The notes: generated from the letters alone by a model not told the origin. 64,000 nucleotides of DNA from Sporomusa acidovorans (GCF_900101845.1 NZ_FNAM01000014.1:56751-120750); one strand, 5' to 3'. Counted from the first letter of the stretch, positions 33,083 to 42,831 are shown. A program made the numbers and translations.

Positions 33083-34822
33083 ATGGCACAAGGATTAGTT
33101 GCCGACCTCGTATTGATGAATGGCATCGTCTATACTGCCGATACCCAGGATACCCTCTGTCAGGCAATTGCTATTCAAAAAGAAAAAATAGCCTTTGTGG
33201 GCAGTGACGAACAAATTGACGAGTTTATCGGCCCAGGTACGAAAACCATTGACCTGCAAGGGCAGATGGTTATTCCAGGTATGATTGACACGCATATTCA
33301 TCCACCGGGAATTGCCTTGTCAGAACTTTATGAGGTACAACTTTTCGGCATTAACAGCCTGGAAGGCTATCTTGCTGCGGTAAAGAACTTTATTAATGAG
33401 CACCCGGGAACGAAAGCGGTTTTTGGTCAAGGCTGGCTATGGAGTGCTTTTTCGGGGGAAGAGGTGAACAAAGGGCCGCGCAAAGAGTATCTGGATGAGA
33501 TTGCACCGGATATTCCTGTCATATTGCGGGCTATGGACGGACATAGCTGGTGGGTAAATTCCAAGGCATTGGCTGTGAGTGGCATAACCCGGAGTACGCA
33601 GGCGCCAGAGGGCGGGATAATTGAAAAAAACACTACAACCGGTGAATTGTGGGGAACGGTGAAGGAGAACGCCATCTCCCTGGTTATGCAGCCGGAATAC
33701 TCATTGGAACAATATGTCGAAGCTTTACGTGCGTTTCAAAGTAAAATGCATAGCTTAGGTATTACCGGTGCTCTTTGCATCATGGGGCGGTTTATGAAAA
33801 TGATTTTGCAGGCATGGCAGCTGATTACAAGACAAGGAGATTTAGCACTGCATATGCAAGGGGCAGTAATGGTTGATAAGCAGGAGGATGTGTTCAGCCA
33901 GTTGACGGCGATTGACAGGCTTAAACAAGAATTTGATTCTCCTTGTTTCCGAATCAAGACAGCCAAGTTTTTTGCTGACGGGGTTGTGGAGGGCGGAACC
34001 GCTTATTTGTTAAATCCTTACACGTTGGAAACAGGTAGGGCCCCCGAGTTTTGTGGCGAATTTTTATGGGATAAGGAGAAGCTGGCTCAGGCCTTTGCGT
34101 TAGCCAACCAACATGGTTTGCAGATTCACGTTCACTCCATCGGCGATGCCGCGACGCGGCGGGTTTTGGACGCTCTGGAAGACGCCCGGCAAGTAACTCC
34201 GCCCGGCGACTACCGCAATACCATTACGCATCTGCAGCTAGTAAACCCAACGGATATAAGCCGCTTTAAGTCGCTCCGGGTGATTGCCAGTGTTCAGCCT
34301 TATTGGCACTTTAAGGGTCCAAACTGGTGGCAGAGTGTGGATTACCGGATTTTGGGGGAGCGGGCAAAGGTTGAGTATCCGTTACGGTCTTTTGTTGATC
34401 AGGGAGTTACCATTATTTCTTCGTCTGATTACCCAATTACGCCTGAGCCCAATCCGCTCTTTGCCATTGAAGCGGGCGTTACCCGCAATATTTACAATGG
34501 TCCTGTTTTTGGGGTAGAGGATATAACCGACATGGATGATGAACGGTATTTGCTCAATAAGAGCGAACGGGTTTCTGTAAAAGAAATGATCAAGAGCTTT
34601 ACCATTAACGGTGCCTATGCTTTATTTTGCGAAAAAGACATAGGTTCGATCGAGGTTGGCAAGCAGGCTGATCTTGTGGTGCTTAGTCAAAACCTGCTGG
34701 CAATTAACCCTGTCGCGATTGATGCGGTGAAAGTAAATATGACTTTTTTTGCCGGCAGGCTGGTATTTAAGAGGGAGGAGTCACAGGGGGAAAAGCCTTA
34801 TTTAAATCGAACCAGAATATAA
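33083..34822 (+). CDS. Amidohydrolase family protein (YtcJ-like)
   Basis: A 579-residue metal-dependent hydrolase of the amidohydrolase-3 group. Metal-binding IDTHIHPPG, a central KTAKFFADGVVEGG, HVHSIGDAATRRVLDALE and SSDYPITPEPNPLFAIEAG are visible, ending in the return of the small beta-domain (IGSIEVGKQADLVVL). ATG 33083 is five bases after AGGTGA; GTG 33074 overlaps that site. Family members hydrolyse N-acyl or cyclic amide bonds, and the substrate is not predictable. The last 56 bases overlap the convergent kinase gene on the other strand. Confidence 0.88.
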   Translation: MAQGLVADLVLMNGIVYTADTQDTLCQAIAIQKEKIAFVGSDEQIDEFIGPGTKTIDLQGQMVIPGMIDTHIHPPGIALSELYEVQLFGINSLEGYLAAVKNFINEHPGTKAVFGQGWLWSAFSGEEVNKGPRKEYLDEIAPDIPVILRAMDGHSWWVNSKALAVSGITRSTQAPEGGIIEKNTTTGELWGTVKENAISLVMQPEYSLEQYVEALRAFQSKMHSLGITGALCIMGRFMKMILQAWQLITRQGDLALHMQGAVMVDKQEDVFSQLTAIDRLKQEFDSPCFRIKTAKFFADGVVEGGTAYLLNPYTLETGRAPEFCGEFLWDKEKLAQAFALANQHGLQIHVHSIGDAATRRVLDALEDARQVTPPGDYRNTITHLQLVNPTDISRFKSLRVIASVQPYWHFKGPNWWQSVDYRILGERAKVEYPLRSFVDQGVTIISSSDYPITPEPNPLFAIEAGVTRNIYNGPVFGVEDITDMDDERYLLNKSERVSVKEMIKSFTINGAYALFCEKDIGSIEVGKQADLVVLSQNLLAINPVAIDAVKVNMTFFAGRLVFKREESQGEKPYLNRTRI

Positions 34823-36296
34823 CACCGTCTGCCGTATTTCTTACTCCATACCCGTTGCCGTGCTGTTCCTGGATGGCACGTACAATCGATAAACCTAGCC
34901 CGTAGCCGCCGTTTTCCCGGGTGCGGGCTTCATCTGTTTTGTAGAAACTGGTCCATATTTTTTCCAAGCTGTCTTCCGGGATCGGCTGGCCGGTATTATA
35001 AATAAAAAAACGGATTAATTTGCCTGTGTCTTCCAGCCAAATTTTGATGTGTTTTGATCCTTTGACATAGTTCAGGGCATTGGTAAAAAGATTAAGCAAA
35101 ACCTGTTCAATGCGGCGAGGATCACCGTTCACCCATTGGCTGGCAGGCAGATTTATTTCCAGGGAAATAAGTTTTTCATCAAGCACAGACAAATACTTCT
35201 TTTTTATATCCCTAAGCAACAGACAAAAGTCAAAATCAGTTCGGCTTAAAGCAAACAAGCCGGATTCTAATTGAGAAAGATTAAGCAGGTCCTTGACCAG
35301 TTTATCCATCTTTTCCGCTTCGTCAATAATCACTGAGCAGTAGAAGTCTTTACTTTCTTTGTCCTGGACCACATTTTCTTTCAGCCCTTCGGCATAGCCC
35401 AATATAAGCGACAGCGGTGTTTTTAGCTCATGCGAGACATTGGATACAAAGCTTTTGCGCATCTTATCCAAGGCCCGTTCTTTTTCGACATCGGCCAAGA
35501 GTTGCTGGTTTTTTTGATTGAGGGCAGAGATGGCGGTGTCCAGCTGGTCGGATAAGTGGTTGATGCTGTTGCCCAGTTCACCCAGCTCATCGTCCCGGTT
35601 TACTTTGCATTTTTGCGAAAAATCAAGTTTAGCCATGCTTTGGGCAATTTGTTTAAGCTCCAGAATCGGTTGGGTAAATCTTTTGGAAAAAAAGAAGGCG
35701 CCCACGCAGCCGGCCAATAAGGTGAGCAGGCCTGTTAAAGACATAAACTGGGCGGCCGCAACCGCGCTTTCCGCTATCGGTGCCAGCGGCTGCCGGATAA
35801 TAAGCACATCGCCGCTTTGCAGCTGCCGTTTTAAAACCATAAAATCAATTCGCAGCATCTGGTCAAGCTGCATCTCAACGACAGTCCGGCTATCGATTAT
35901 TTGGCTGCTTTTAATTAATTGCAGTGAATTGGGGGGAATGCGGAATTGACTGGGAGGGGACGGGGTTGGGGTGACATCAGGCAAGGGCTCGGGAGACTCA
36001 ATTTGTTTTTTATTCAAAATATGGCTGATGGAGCTGTATTTAATATTTCCTTCCGGGGTGAAAATGCTAATGTGGGCGCCAAGGGTATTGGCAGCCCGCT
36101 CCAATTCCAGAGACAATTCTTCCGGCTCTCCCCGGTACTTTTGGTCAATGCTGCGACTGGTAGTGATAAGAAGATCCTGTTTTTGCCAAACATAAAATTT
36201 TTTCAGGCCAAGTCCCAGGGAGGCCAGTGATATTAATACGAAGAATAGTACCAGACCGCTGAGAATAAGAAAAAGTTTGGTGCGAACGGATGTCAT
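34767..36296 (-). CDS. Sensor histidine kinase (HAMP type)
   Basis: A 509-residue kinase. Transmembrane helices are near 7-29 and 183-203, enclosing a ~150-residue periplasmic sensor with a Pro-rich linker (SPEPLPDVTPTPSPPSQ, ~101-117). A HAMP domain follows (~204-256), then His289 (VSNVSHELKTPLSLILGYAE), the N box NLFTNALNYVKGS, and G2 NGGYGLGLSIVRAIQEQHG. It overlaps the regulator gene by four bases. Its 3' end overlaps the convergent amidohydrolase gene. It probably controls the divergent second efflux operon. Confidence 0.94.
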   Translation of the reverse strand: MTSVRTKLFLILSGLVLFFVLISLASLGLGLKKFYVWQKQDLLITTSRSIDQKYRGEPEELSLELERAANTLGAHISIFTPEGNIKYSSISHILNKKQIESPEPLPDVTPTPSPPSQFRIPPNSLQLIKSSQIIDSRTVVEMQLDQMLRIDFMVLKRQLQSGDVLIIRQPLAPIAESAVAAAQFMSLTGLLTLLAGCVGAFFFSKRFTQPILELKQIAQSMAKLDFSQKCKVNRDDELGELGNSINHLSDQLDTAISALNQKNQQLLADVEKERALDKMRKSFVSNVSHELKTPLSLILGYAEGLKENVVQDKESKDFYCSVIIDEAEKMDKLVKDLLNLSQLESGLFALSRTDFDFCLLLRDIKKKYLSVLDEKLISLEINLPASQWVNGDPRRIEQVLLNLFTNALNYVKGSKHIKIWLEDTGKLIRFFIYNTGQPIPEDSLEKIWTSFYKTDEARTRENGGYGLGLSIVRAIQEQHGNGYGVRNTADGVIFWFDLNKAFPPVTPPS

Positions 36297-36964
36297 TTCG
36301 CTGCCTCGAAGCGATACCCGTAGCCTCTAATGGTTTGAATCAAATCACTTTTAGGGCCAAGCTTGGTTCGAAGCCGGTTAATATGGGTATCGACGGTACG
36401 TAACTCACCCAGATAGTCATAGGTCCATACATGGTCGAGAATTTGCTGGCGGCTCAGCGCATTTCCCGTATTTTCGGCCAAATAAGTTAGCAGTTCATAT
36501 TCTTTGGGGCTCAAATCCAACAGTTGCCGGTCAAGAAATACTTGACGGGCGGCTGCATCAATCACTAGGCCGCCATCTAAGGCGGTTTTGCTTTTTTCCT
36601 GCTCAATTCGCCGGAATAGGGCATTTACGCGGGCGGTTAAGACCTTGGGACTGAAGGGTTTGACAATATATTCGTCGGCACCAATGTCAAAAGCGAAAAG
36701 CTGGTCCGCTTCTTCGCCTTTGGCGGTCAGCATGATAATTGGGATGGTTGAATTTTTCCGGATTTCACGGCATACTGTCCAACCGTCATGTTCCGGGATC
36801 ATAATATCAAGAATGACAAGATCTATCTTTTCCCTGGAGAAAAGCGAAAGGGCCTCCTGGCCATTCGCAGCTTCCAGTATAAAGTAACCTTCGCGCGAAA
36901 GAAAATCGGCAACCAGCTTTCTCATGCGCAGCTCATCGTCCACTAGTAAGACGGTTTTAGCCAT
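36293..36964 (-). CDS. OmpR/PhoB-type response regulator
   Basis: A 223-residue regulator with receiver (KTVLLVDDELRMRKLVADFL, Asp53 in VILDIMIPEHD, and the Lys in DEYIVKPFSP) and winged-helix domain (LSPKEYELLTYLAEN, RQQILDHVWTYDY, IRGYGYRFEA). AGGAGGT lies a few bases before the ATG. It is transcribed divergently from the tolC gene at 37273. Between them is an 11-bp direct repeat next to an extended -10 box, a likely target of this regulator. Confidence 0.95.
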   Translation of the reverse strand: MAKTVLLVDDELRMRKLVADFLSREGYFILEAANGQEALSLFSREKIDLVILDIMIPEHDGWTVCREIRKNSTIPIIMLTAKGEEADQLFAFDIGADEYIVKPFSPKVLTARVNALFRRIEQEKSKTALDGGLVIDAAARQVFLDRQLLDLSPKEYELLTYLAENTGNALSRQQILDHVWTYDYLGELRTVDTHINRLRTKLGPKSDLIQTIRGYGYRFEAAK

Positions 36965-37272
36965 AAGGTGACCTCCTTTGCGGCTTTTTGGATGCAGACC
37001 TGAAAAATGGCGTATTTTGTATCCTTATTCATTATTGTAATATGAATCCCTCAGAATGAAAAGAAGCGGGTCCAACGCATCTGTTGCAGGAGTTTACTAT
37101 TTGAGCGGTTATTACGATAGAAATATCAGAAGAATTATCAAAGCCAAGAAAGCAATTTTACGGTGGTTTTTGTAACAATTTAGTAACATTGGTATGGTAT
37201 TATATATACATATTTTCCCTAACGTGGTTAACAAAGTGGCAAACCGCTGGAGTATGATAAGGAGGACTGGAA
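36965..37272. other. Divergent control region of the second efflux locus
   Basis: 308 bp between the regulator gene (minus) and tolC (plus). It holds the plus-strand direct-repeat box and promoter (37172-37203). AT-rich DNA near 37020-37050 could contain the minus-strand promoter (TACAAT on the minus strand), but no good -35 was found. No gene is seen. Confidence 0.45.
37172..37203 (+). promoter_or_regulatory. Response-regulator box and extended -10 promoter of efflux operon 2
   Basis: GTAACAATTTA (37172-37182) and GTAACATTGGT (37183-37193) are direct repeats with 11-bp offset. TGGTATTAT (37195-37203) is an extended -10 element directly after. The repeats occupy the -35 position, the class II activator layout of PhoB/OmpR-type regulators. 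Confidence 0.55.
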
Positions 37273-38538
37273 TTGAGTTTGTTAAGACAATATGCAAGGC
37301 AGGGAAGTGCAAGTATTTTAGGGCTGTGTTTACTGGCTCAAACTACAATAGCCTTTGCCGTACCCCTGACAGTGGAGCAAGCGGTAAACATGGCACTGGA
37401 AAATCATCTGGATATTAAGAAAGCTGTTAATAGTGAAAAACAGGCTGAATATGCGCTGGAAAGCGCGAAAGGCAGCCGTGGGTTTTCGATTGATGCTTCT
37501 AACACTTTTTATCTTAAACGGATTAATTATCCGGCAAACAGCAGCAGCAGCGCCATTACGCTATCGCTGCCGCTCTACACTGGCGGGAAAAATGAAGGCA
37601 ACATTGAGATTGCTAAAACCGACCTTACGATAGCCGGCCTTAGTCTGTTGAAAACCAAGCAAGATGTGAAATTAAACACCATCACCGCTTACTATGATGT
37701 AATTGAAGCCCGCAAAACGCAGGCTGTCGATCAGGAAACCGTCGATAATTATGTAAAACATCTTAATGATGTCAAAGCCCAGTATAGTGTCGGCAATATT
37801 GCCAAGTCGGATGTTTTACGGTCGGAAGTTGAATTGACCGATGCTCAGCAAACGTTGATCAAGGCTAAAAATGCCTATGAAGTGGCCATTAATAATTTCA
37901 AAAACATGATTCGTTGGAAAAGTTCCGAGGCAATCGAATTTGTTGAAGATTTTCAATATGTTCCTGTCAATAAGACCATGGACGAGTGTGTGGCTTATGC
38001 CAAAGAACATCGTCCGGACGTTAAAAAGTATCGCCTCGCGATTGATGAGACGGAAAAAACGGTTGAGGTTACGAAAGCCGATAAGAAACCATCGGTGTCG
38101 CTTACGGCAGCAACCGGTTGGCACAGTACGGTTTTACCTAACGATGATAATAAAAATACCTATGTGGGGATCACAAGCAGTTGGAATTTGTTTGATAGTC
38201 AAGTTACCAATGCCAAAGTTAAAAAAGCGATCAATGCGGTTGAGAATGCCCGGTTGGACTTGACTGCGCAGGAAGACTCGGTGGAACTTTCCGTAAAAGA
38301 GTATTATCTGGGAATGCGGGAAGCCGAAAAACGGATTGCGACAACAAAGTTTGCCGTACATAAAGCGGAAGAAGATTATTTCATTGCTAAAGAAAAATAC
38401 CGGGTAGGGGAGGGCATTATTCTTGATGTTATTGATGCCCAATTGGCCTTAACAACTGCCAAGAACAACTATATTACAGCACAGTATGATTACGTGACCT
38501 ATAAAGCTAAGCTGGAAAATGCTATGGGAATAGACTAG
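37273..38538 (+). CDS. tolC: TolC-family outer-membrane efflux protein 2
   Basis: A 421-residue TolC-type channel starting at TTG 37273, seven bases after AAGGAGG. A signal peptide ends near TTIAFAVPLTV; VEQAVNMALENHLDIKKAV starts the first half and DECVAYAKEHRPDVKKY the second. Beta parts are seen at SIDASNTFYLKRINYP and SLTAATGWHSTV. Same length and layout as the channel at 12437 and clearly a paralogue. It is first in a three-gene efflux operon. Confidence 0.94.
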   Translation: MSLLRQYARQGSASILGLCLLAQTTIAFAVPLTVEQAVNMALENHLDIKKAVNSEKQAEYALESAKGSRGFSIDASNTFYLKRINYPANSSSSAITLSLPLYTGGKNEGNIEIAKTDLTIAGLSLLKTKQDVKLNTITAYYDVIEARKTQAVDQETVDNYVKHLNDVKAQYSVGNIAKSDVLRSEVELTDAQQTLIKAKNAYEVAINNFKNMIRWKSSEAIEFVEDFQYVPVNKTMDECVAYAKEHRPDVKKYRLAIDETEKTVEVTKADKKPSVSLTAATGWHSTVLPNDDNKNTYVGITSSWNLFDSQVTNAKVKKAINAVENARLDLTAQEDSVELSVKEYYLGMREAEKRIATTKFAVHKAEEDYFIAKEKYRVGEGIILDVIDAQLALTTAKNNYITAQYDYVTYKAKLENAMGID

Positions 38539-38548
38539 GAGGTTTAAC

Positions 38549-39688
38549 ATGTGGGGGAAACTAAATAAAAAACTATTGGTAGTTGCTATCGTCGCTTTAC
38601 TGGTAATTGCCGGCGGGGTAAGGTACTATCAGCAGACACAGCAAGTTAAAACCGTCGCTAATCAGGAAACGGTAACAGTAACCAGAGGTAAAATTATCTC
38701 TACCGTAGCCGCAACCGGCACAGTAAAGCCAGTTGATTCGGTGGATATATCATCGCAGGTTACCGCCTTGATCAAAGAGATTAAAGTTAAGGAAAATGAC
38801 CATGTTAAAACCGGCCAGGTTCTGGCGATTTTAGACGCTAAGACCTATGAAACCACAATGAAAAAAGCCGAATATGCCATGAATAATTATAGCGCCAAAT
38901 ATCAGCGGTATCAGTATTTGCATTCCATTGGGGCAAAATCCGATGCTGATCTGGAAGACGCCTTGCTAAACTATCAGACGGCTGTAGAAAGTTACAATGA
39001 TGCTAAGTCGGACGTGGAAAAAACCGTGCTTGTCTCGCCGATGGACGGTGTCGTTTTGGGAGAACCGGTAGCGGTCGGAACCCTAGTAACAGCAGGTGTC
39101 AATAACCCGACGGTTGTTATGATGATTGGGGATGTTTCCCGCAAAATGGTAAAGGTAAAAGTGGATGAAACCGATATTGGCAAGATTAAAGTCGGTCAAG
39201 CGGCAACGTTTACTGTGGATGCCTATCAAAATCGTAACTTTACAGGCACTGTCAGCAAAATAGGCGAGATTTCCACAAGTACAACAAGCACATCTTCGTC
39301 ATCATCCTCGTCGTCCTCGTCGTCGTCCTCTTCGTCTTCCTCTAATAGTGTCGTCTATTATTATGTAACACTCGCTGTCGACGATCCGGATAATTTGTTA
39401 AAGACAGAAATGACGGCAAGAGTCAATATTAAGGTAGAGGAAAGAGACAATGCGTTGCTTATTCCGTTAGCCGCGCTAAAAACAAGTACTAACGGACAAT
39501 ATGTAATGGTATTGCGTGATAATGGCCAAAGCGAAAACGTTCCGGTGGAAATTGGTCTGACAAGTGACGATAAAGTTGAAATTCTTAGCGGTTTGCAGGA
39601 AAATGAGCAATTAATCGTTTCTTATACGAAATCACAAAGCCAAAGTACTTCCAAGAAAAAAGACAATGGTCCGCCGCCACCCATGTAG
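38549..39688 (+). CDS. Periplasmic adaptor (MacA/HlyD family) of efflux system 2, with poly-Ser insert
   Basis: A 379-residue membrane-fusion protein. It has one N-terminal anchor helix (LLVVAIVALLVIAGGVRYY), lipoyl halves (VAATGTVKPVDSVDISSQV and VLVSPMDGVVLGEPVAVGTLV), the hairpin between them, and a beta-barrel (GQAATFTVDAYQNRNFTGTV). Unlike the paralogue at 13720, the barrel carries a run of 17 Ser (39293-39343) in a surface loop. The C-terminus is Lys/Pro-rich. It should link the permease to a TolC duct. Confidence 0.93.
   Translation: MWGKLNKKLLVVAIVALLVIAGGVRYYQQTQQVKTVANQETVTVTRGKIISTVAATGTVKPVDSVDISSQVTALIKEIKVKENDHVKTGQVLAILDAKTYETTMKKAEYAMNNYSAKYQRYQYLHSIGAKSDADLEDALLNYQTAVESYNDAKSDVEKTVLVSPMDGVVLGEPVAVGTLVTAGVNNPTVVMMIGDVSRKMVKVKVDETDIGKIKVGQAATFTVDAYQNRNFTGTVSKIGEISTSTTSTSSSSSSSSSSSSSSSSSNSVVYYYVTLAVDDPDNLLKTEMTARVNIKVEERDNALLIPLAALKTSTNGQYVMVLRDNGQSENVPVEIGLTSDDKVEILSGLQENEQLIVSYTKSQSQSTSKKKDNGPPPPM
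39293..39343 (+). repeat. Poly-serine TCN microsatellite inside adaptor gene
   Basis: Seventeen consecutive TCN codons (TCT, TCG, TCA, TCC mixed) encode 17 Ser in a loop of the second adaptor. The mixed codons mean the DNA repeat is imperfect, so selection may favour the serine tract rather than it being a recent slippage product. Confidence 0.85.
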
Positions 39689-39744
39689 TATGTGTGCGGG
39701 CGCGGTCATGAGGACGATAAGCGGTGAGATAAAGGAGCAGAATC

Positions 39745-40959
39745 ATGTTTAAAGAGAGCATTGCAATCGCGTTGCGAGCTTTGCTGGCCAATAAGCTTCG
39801 CTCAATTTTAACCATGCTGGGCATCATTATTGGGGTGGGAGCGGTAATTGCCATGGTATCGATTGGGATGGGCGTCAGGGAAAAGATACAAAGCTCGATT
39901 GCGAGTCTGGGCAGCAACATGCTGATTGTGACTCCGGGGGCGGCATCTTCCCAGGGGGTGCGTTCCGCATCCGGCAGTAGTATCACGTTAAATTTGGAAG
40001 ATGCTGAGTATATAAAAAAAGTGATACAGGGAATTGACTATGTAGCACCCTCTGTCAGCAGACAATATCAAATTATTGCCGGGAATCAAAACTGGACGAC
40101 GACTGTATATGGCATTACGCCTGAATATATGGCAATAAAAAGTTTAACAGTAGGCAGCGGCAGTTTCGTTTCCCAGCAGGATATCAATTCCCGTAAACGG
40201 GTAGCCGTAATTGGGGCGACGGTTGCTGAAAGCTTATTTGGTGAAATGAATCCAACCGGACAAAATGTGCGTATCAACAATACCCCTTATCAAGTTATTG
40301 GTGTCCTGGACAGCAAAGGGCAGTCCTCTATGGGGCAGGACCAGGATGATATCGTCTTGGTACCGCTAACTACAGCGCAAGAACGGTTGCTGGGGATTAC
40401 TTACATTAATTCCATTAGTATTCAAGTTACCAAGGTGGAAGAAATGGACCAGGTCCAGGGGCAAGTCACTAATGTGCTGCGGCAGCGGCATAAAATCAGC
40501 GGCAATAAGGAAGACGACTTTACCGTACGCAATTTGACCAGCATTATGGAAATGATGACCGCAACGACCGGAACCATAACATTGTTTCTGGGTTGTATCG
40601 GCGCTATCTCATTGCTGGTTGGCGGTATTGGCATTATGAACATTATGATGGTGTCAGTCACGGAACGAACCAGGGAAATTGGCATTAGGAAGGCATTGGG
40701 AGCGAGATATCGCGATATCATGCTGCAGTTTTTGATTGAGTCGGTGGTAATTGGTGTGCTTGGCGGTATTTTTGGCATTATGCTGGGGGTTGCAGTGGCA
40801 TTTGCCATCTCCGCTTTTGGCAGTTTGAACACTGTAATTTCACCGGTGTCTATTCTGGTGCCGTTTGCAGTTTCGGTTGCGGTTGGTTTGTTTTTTGGTA
40901 TTTATCCCGCCAGAAAAGCCGCTTTGCTGGATCCCATTGAGGCGCTGCGTTATGAGTGA
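39745..40959 (+). CDS. MacB-type ABC permease 2 (no ATPase gene in its operon)
   Basis: A 404-residue FtsX-like permease, same length and strongly similar along its length to the one at 15544 (shared [35 protein letters not shown] and [20 protein letters not shown]). One N-terminal and three C-terminal helices flank a large periplasmic domain. It follows the adaptor directly. No ABC ATPase is encoded here, and the protein has no Walker motifs. It must borrow an ATPase, perhaps the one at 14859, or be a relic that lost its partner. Confidence 0.93.
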   Translation: MFKESIAIALRALLANKLRSILTMLGIIIGVGAVIAMVSIGMGVREKIQSSIASLGSNMLIVTPGAASSQGVRSASGSSITLNLEDAEYIKKVIQGIDYVAPSVSRQYQIIAGNQNWTTTVYGITPEYMAIKSLTVGSGSFVSQQDINSRKRVAVIGATVAESLFGEMNPTGQNVRINNTPYQVIGVLDSKGQSSMGQDQDDIVLVPLTTAQERLLGITYINSISIQVTKVEEMDQVQGQVTNVLRQRHKISGNKEDDFTVRNLTSIMEMMTATTGTITLFLGCIGAISLLVGGIGIMNIMMVSVTERTREIGIRKALGARYRDIMLQFLIESVVIGVLGGIFGIMLGVAVAFAISAFGSLNTVISPVSILVPFAVSVAVGLFFGIYPARKAALLDPIEALRYE

Positions 40960-41021
40960 TGCCGGGTTATTGTTTTAATGATAATTATATGAGGTTAGCG
41001 CAAGCATAAATCATTATACAA

Positions 41022-41056
41022 TAAAATGACACCGCTTAAATAGCGGCGTCATTTTA
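41022..41056 (+). terminator. Terminator of efflux operon 2
   Basis: TAAAATGAC and CCGCT pair with AGCGG and GTCATTTTA, a long stem with a single internal A/C mismatch, ending in TTTTA. It stops transcription before the third tolC, which has its own promoter. Confidence 0.75.
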
Positions 41057-41128
41057 TGTAATAATGCCAATAGAAATATATTTTCAAACATGTGGTTGCT
41101 CCTTAGATGTAGCAGGATTGTTTCTGAA

Positions 41129-41157
41129 TTGACAAGACTCGCCAATTTCTTCATAAT
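41129..41157 (+). promoter_or_regulatory. Sigma-A promoter of the solitary tolC
   Basis: TTGACA (41129-41134), a 17-bp spacer and CATAAT (41152-41157). It is 55 bp upstream of the tolC start at 41213, so this gene can be transcribed independently of efflux operon 2. Confidence 0.65.
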
Positions 41158-41212
41158 GGAATAAAACTAATGACCGCAAAAACAGGGAAGGGGATTATCA
41201 GCGAATAGGAAA

Positions 41213-42562
41213 ATGCTTATGGAAATGATTGCAGAAACAGCCTGCCGCCAACATAATTGGCATAAGAAATTTAAAAAATATGTCTGCAAGGTAATAGGGA
41301 CGGTATTTGTCGGGCTTGTACTTACTCAACCGGTCGGGGCTGCTCCTATTGCGCTATCGCTGGAAGATAGTCTTGCATTGGCGTTGCAGAACAATGCCGA
41401 TGTCAAAATTGCCGAGTCTTTCCGGGATAAGGCTTATTGGGCGATTAAACAGGCAAGGGCTAATAAAAATATCAGTATCAGTTTGACCCATACCGATACA
41501 TACTATAGCGTGCCTGTTGATATTTCCGGATACTACAGTAACAACTACTTTGCCAATGCACTGTCGCTTAGTCTGCCGCTATATTCCGGCGGCAAACTGG
41601 AAACGCAGATTGAGCAGGCGCTGCGGGACGCTAAAGTGGCTGAGTTGAATTTAACAGCTGCCAAGCAGCAACTCAGGCAAAATGTTACCACCAGCTATTT
41701 TAATGTACTGCAGTACAAGAAAGAAATGGAAGTCAACCAGGAAACAGTGGATAACTACACTGCGCATTTGAAACATGTCAGGGATCAATATCAAATAGGC
41801 GCTGTGGCGAAACTTGATGTATTGTCCAGCCAGGTTGAACTGGCGAATGCACAGGACAACCTCATTAAAGCCCAAAGCGATTACGCAGTGGCGGTGGCTA
41901 GTCTCAACAACATGATCGGCTTGCCTATTGACAGTGAGATCGAACTTAAGGATGAACTAAGTTATGTTCCCTTTACGGCTACTTTTGAGGAATGCATACG
42001 GCAAGCCTTGGATAACCGCCCGGAGATTGCCGTCTATCAGACCAAGATTACAAGCGCTCAGGCTGATGTTAAAATTGCTAAAAGCGGGTACGACCCCACT
42101 GTTCAATTAACCTTAACCCAGGGCTGGTATGACGGAGATTTACCAGGGCTGAATAACAGCAACTGGACGGCCGGACTGACAGCTTCTATGAACATATTTG
42201 ATTCCGGCCTTAATAAGTCCAAAGTCAAACAGGCGGAGTACAGTTTAACTGCAGCCCAGGAACAAGCACGGCAGCAGCGGGAAAATATATTGCTTGAAGT
42301 ACGTCAATACTATGTAAGCATGCGGGAAGCGGAAAAAAGAATTGATCTCAAGAAGGTCGCCGTCGAGCAGGCGACTGAACGTCTAAATATTACCGAAGCC
42401 CAGTATAAATCAGGTGTAGGCACCAACTTAGATGTTTTTGACGCCGTGTTAGCTTTAAACCAGGCCAAACTTAATAATATTAAAGCTTTGTATGATTATA
42501 ATACCAGTAAGGCCCAGGTAGAGAAGGCCATTGGAACAGCCATTGTTGAGAAGGGCCGTTGA
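41213..42562 (+). CDS. tolC: TolC-family outer-membrane efflux protein 3 (solitary)
   Basis: A 449-residue TolC-type channel with an extended N-terminus before the signal sequence core (VIGTVFVGLVLTQPVGAAPI). The true start may be ATG 41213, 41219 or 41225, as the binding site is weak. The two halves start at LSLEDSLALALQNNADVKI and EECIRQALDNRPEIAVYQ. It is a paralogue of the other two channels. It has its own sigma-A promoter and terminator and no adaptor or permease, so it may be a shared outlet for other inner-membrane systems. Confidence 0.92.
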   Translation: MLMEMIAETACRQHNWHKKFKKYVCKVIGTVFVGLVLTQPVGAAPIALSLEDSLALALQNNADVKIAESFRDKAYWAIKQARANKNISISLTHTDTYYSVPVDISGYYSNNYFANALSLSLPLYSGGKLETQIEQALRDAKVAELNLTAAKQQLRQNVTTSYFNVLQYKKEMEVNQETVDNYTAHLKHVRDQYQIGAVAKLDVLSSQVELANAQDNLIKAQSDYAVAVASLNNMIGLPIDSEIELKDELSYVPFTATFEECIRQALDNRPEIAVYQTKITSAQADVKIAKSGYDPTVQLTLTQGWYDGDLPGLNNSNWTAGLTASMNIFDSGLNKSKVKQAEYSLTAAQEQARQQRENILLEVRQYYVSMREAEKRIDLKKVAVEQATERLNITEAQYKSGVGTNLDVFDAVLALNQAKLNNIKALYDYNTSKAQVEKAIGTAIVEKGR

Positions 42563-42714
42563 TCAACCTTTCGTGACATTTTTGATTGAAATGGTACAAT
42601 GAGTGTTTTCGTGGAGTAACGGATTTTTATATAGTGGGTTGAATACTGTCATTTATTGTAACTATTATGGTTGTATTTGCGTGTTTTGTAATTATAGAGT
42701 GATGATGCTAAATT

Positions 42715-42760
42715 AAAGGCTATCTCGTAGGTCTAAAACCTAGTTGAGATAGCCTTTTTC
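42715..42760 (+). terminator. Terminator of the solitary tolC
   Basis: AAAGGCTATCTC (42715-42726) pairs perfectly with GAGATAGCCTTT (42746-42757), with an inner GTAGGT/ACCTAGTT stem, followed by TTTTT. Confidence 0.85.
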
Positions 42761-42831
42761 TATTGTTTTCACTATTACGTAAGGCAATCAGGAATTTCAT
42801 ACAAATATCGCCTGCTATCTTATTATTTTAA

